NCBI GenBank assembly: GCA_041167675.1
Contig: JBEEIB010000522.1
Span: forward strand, 1-57,461
Reading direction: 5' to 3'
Origin: DASTDH01 sp041167675
GTDB taxonomy: Bacteria; Verrucomicrobiota; Verrucomicrobiia; Chthoniobacterales; JAFAMB01
DNA length: 57,461 nt
The position numbers and the translations under genes are program-made. Numbering within the stretch: the first letter of the stretch is position 1; the number at the start of each line of letters is the position of its first letter. The notes beneath the pieces are model-generated. The model saw nothing but the letters and a program-made list of their open reading frames with translations, was not told where the DNA came from and searched no databases. Shown here piece after piece: positions 55,775 to 57,461 of this stretch.

Positions 55775-57003
55775 ACCACTCCCACGTTCCCGCTCCCGAA
55801 CTTTTTCAGTCGAAGAGAGTAAATCGTCTGTTATTGGTTTTGCTCGGTCTTGGAATTCTTTTTTTGGGGATCGTGTTGACCACCGGCCTGTTGGCGCCAG
55901 CCGGTAGCGAACTCCGGCGCCAATTCGCTTTCTCCTGGCTGTTCGCATTCATCTACTTTTTTACCATTCTGATCGGCTGTCTGTTTTGGATTCTGGTTCA
56001 TCATGCCACCGATTCCGGGTGGGGGATTGTTGTCCGCCGTCAGATGGAAAACCTGGCCGCGCTACTGCCCTGGATGGTTCTGTTCTTTATTCCGCTCGTC
56101 CTTTTTCGCTTCGAGATCTGGAATTGGCTGACCGCCAAGGACCATCTCGAGGCTAATCCCGCCCTCGAAGATAAGATCGGCTATTTTGAACTGCACTTCG
56201 GATCGGTGACGCTGCCCTTCTTCTGGATCCGCGCAGCCCTCTATTTCCTCTATTTTGCGGGAGCAGCGATTTATTTCCGTCGAACCTCGGTGCGGCAAGA
56301 TTCAGACGGCGATCCGCGTTGGTCCATTCAGATGCGCGGTTTTTCTTTCGTCGGGATTATCCTGTTCGCGTTGGGTACGACTTTCATGGCCTTCGATTGG
56401 CTGGCTTCCCTCGATTACCGCTGGGCGTCGACGATGTGGGGAGTGTACATTTTTGCCGGATCGGCTGGGGCAGCGATGGCGCTGATCATTCTAGTTGTGC
56501 TCGGACTCAAGAACGCAGGCTATCTAAGCTTTGTGAACGCCGAGCATTACCACATGATGGGCAAGCTGCTTTTTTGTTTCTCCATCTTCTGGGGCTACAT
56601 CGGATTTAGCCAATACATGCTGATTTGGTATGGAAACATCCCGGAAGAAACGAGTTGGTTCCTGCGCCGGAATATCGGCTCGTGGAACACCCTGAGCATC
56701 ACATTGGTTGTCGGTCGCTTCTTTATTCCGTTTCTTTATCTCCTCTTTCAGTACACCAAGCGAACTCCTAGGTTTTTGGCTTTCATGTCTCTTTGGGTTC
56801 TCGCGATGCATCTGCTGGATATCTTCGTTACTATCGATCCATTTATCCATCCAACTGGGGTTCAGGTGAGCTGGTTGGATGTGGCGACGCTCTTCGCGAT
56901 CGGGTTTCCATTGGCGTTCCTGTTTCTGCGTAGCTTGGGAGGCGCCTCGCTATTTCCTGCGCGTGACCCTCGATTGCTGGAGTCCGTTAACGTGAGCAAC
57001 TAG
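55771..57003 (+). CDS. actF: Alternative complex III membrane subunit ActF
   Basis: Polytopic protein of 410 residues with about ten TM helices, homologous to ActC but smaller. Segments such as FAFSWLFAFIYFFTILIGCL, FDWLASLDYRWASTMWGVY and the YMLIWYGNIPEETSWF loop are typical of ActF. It contributes to the membrane arm; a role in proton movement has been proposed for the family. The next gene follows after 3 bases. Confidence 0.94.
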   Translation: MNHSHVPAPELFQSKRVNRLLLVLLGLGILFLGIVLTTGLLAPAGSELRRQFAFSWLFAFIYFFTILIGCLFWILVHHATDSGWGIVVRRQMENLAALLPWMVLFFIPLVLFRFEIWNWLTAKDHLEANPALEDKIGYFELHFGSVTLPFFWIRAALYFLYFAGAAIYFRRTSVRQDSDGDPRWSIQMRGFSFVGIILFALGTTFMAFDWLASLDYRWASTMWGVYIFAGSAGAAMALIILVVLGLKNAGYLSFVNAEHYHMMGKLLFCFSIFWGYIGFSQYMLIWYGNIPEETSWFLRRNIGSWNTLSITLVVGRFFIPFLYLLFQYTKRTPRFLAFMSLWVLAMHLLDIFVTIDPFIHPTGVQVSWLDVATLFAIGFPLAFLFLRSLGGASLFPARDPRLLESVNVSN

Positions 57004-57006
57004 ACC

Positions 57007-57453
57007 ATGTCAGACGCCAACCAATCCTCGAGGTTTTCTGTTTCGACCGTGGTTACTATCCTCGTGCTGCTTCTGCTCTTTGCTGGGTTCGTGTGGTTTG
57101 TCACCTATCAGCGGGAATCGATTGCTGCTTCCGAGCCCGGGCGCCGAGAATTGCGCTTAAAGAACCTAAATGATCTCAACACTGAAAATCAGAAGGCGCT
57201 GACTAGCTATCGCTGGATCGATAAAGGAAAGGGAGTCGTTGGTATCCCGATCGATCGCGCAATGGAATTAGAGGTCGCCGATTTGGCGGCCAACCACCCG
57301 CATGCCGCTGGGCCAATCACTTCGCCCGCTCCCAACCCAACACCTTCGACTGCCGGATCACCGGCGCAAAAGCCAGTTCCTGCGCCGACTGGCAATCAAC
57401 CCTCACCCAATCCCGCAAGCGAGGTACCTTCCGCAACACCGGCTAAGCCATGA
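57007..57453 (+). CDS. Single-TM protein of the act operon, proline-rich tail
   Basis: Protein of 148 residues: one TM helix (about 12-33), then a conserved-looking segment LTSYRWIDKGKGVVGIPIDRAMELEV (middle part quoted: WIDKGKGVVGIPIDRAMEL), then a Pro/Ala/Ser/Thr-rich tail (about 95-148). Small proteins with this W-D-K..G..IPIDRAM segment occur in respiratory gene clusters near cytochrome oxidase, where they are thought to help assembly. It starts 3 bases after actF and its stop overlaps the next start (ATGA). Confidence 0.8.
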   Translation: MSDANQSSRFSVSTVVTILVLLLLFAGFVWFVTYQRESIAASEPGRRELRLKNLNDLNTENQKALTSYRWIDKGKGVVGIPIDRAMELEVADLAANHPHAAGPITSPAPNPTPSTAGSPAQKPVPAPTGNQPSPNPASEVPSATPAKP

Positions 57454-57461
57454 GCGAAGAT
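57450..57461 (+). CDS. Start of a further gene, cut by the window end
   Basis: ATG at 57450 overlaps the preceding stop in the same ATGA way used inside this operon. Only four codons (MSED) are visible. By analogy it may encode an SCO-type protein or an oxidase subunit, but the sequence does not show this. Confidence 0.5.

Overview
The window looks like an aerobic, Gram-negative-type member of the PVC superphylum, most likely Verrucomicrobiota (Spartobacteria/Chthoniobacterales-like soil lineage). This is inference from gene content: a tandem double-length UvrA of the kind known from Chlamydiae and relatives, a complete alternative complex III cluster (actABCDEF), a verrucomicrobial style of intergenic repeats, and intermediate GC. 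No rRNA is present, so the taxonomy cannot be fixed from the sequence alone.

Layout. 1-5.2 kb: an FHA-ABC transporter fusion, a short-chain dehydrogenase, and a coiled-coil/lipoprotein/GT9 glycosyltransferase operon. 5.3-13 kb (minus strand): a methyltransferase, a GT4 glycosyltransferase and the 1841-residue double UvrA. 13.4-19.7 kb: small accessory and housekeeping genes (two-TM protein, DUF1643, C-methyltransferase, macrodomain, DUF2237, tRNA-Pro, Amidase_3-like hydrolase, YmdB-type phosphoesterase). 20.1-33.3 kb: the classic tRNA-Thr, tuf, tRNA-Trp, secE, nusG, rplK, rplA, rplJ, rplL, rpoB, rpoC block. 33.4-35.5 kb: cob(I)alamin adenosyltransferase, rpsB, tsf. 36-41.9 kb: a branched-chain amino-acid-type ABC importer with two tandem paralogous binding proteins. 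42.2-48.6 kb: a UvrD-type helicase, a type III polyketide synthase paired with a stand-alone acyl carrier protein, then rpsO-pnp. 49.2-57.5 kb: the alternative complex III operon, whose genes overlap by 1-8 bases, running off the end of the window.

How the parts work together. The central block makes the core translation and transcription apparatus; terminators after tuf and rplL and a good promoter in front of rpoB divide it into separately adjustable units. The act operon encodes a quinol-oxidising respiratory complex that normally feeds a cytochrome c oxidase, probably encoded just past the right edge. The liv cluster imports amino acids or related small solutes.

The most unusual signal is between the genes, not in them. 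Several spacers hold degenerate tandem arrays with an exact 9-base period, and three hold arrays with an exact 7-base period. There is also a dispersed palindromic GTAGGGACG element (one copy sits between rplK and rplA) and a cluster of palindromes before the helicase. Among genes, the type III PKS plus ACP pair and the two-FHA transporter without a normal start codon deserve a second look. I saw no CRISPR array, transposase, phage gene or recognisable defence island.
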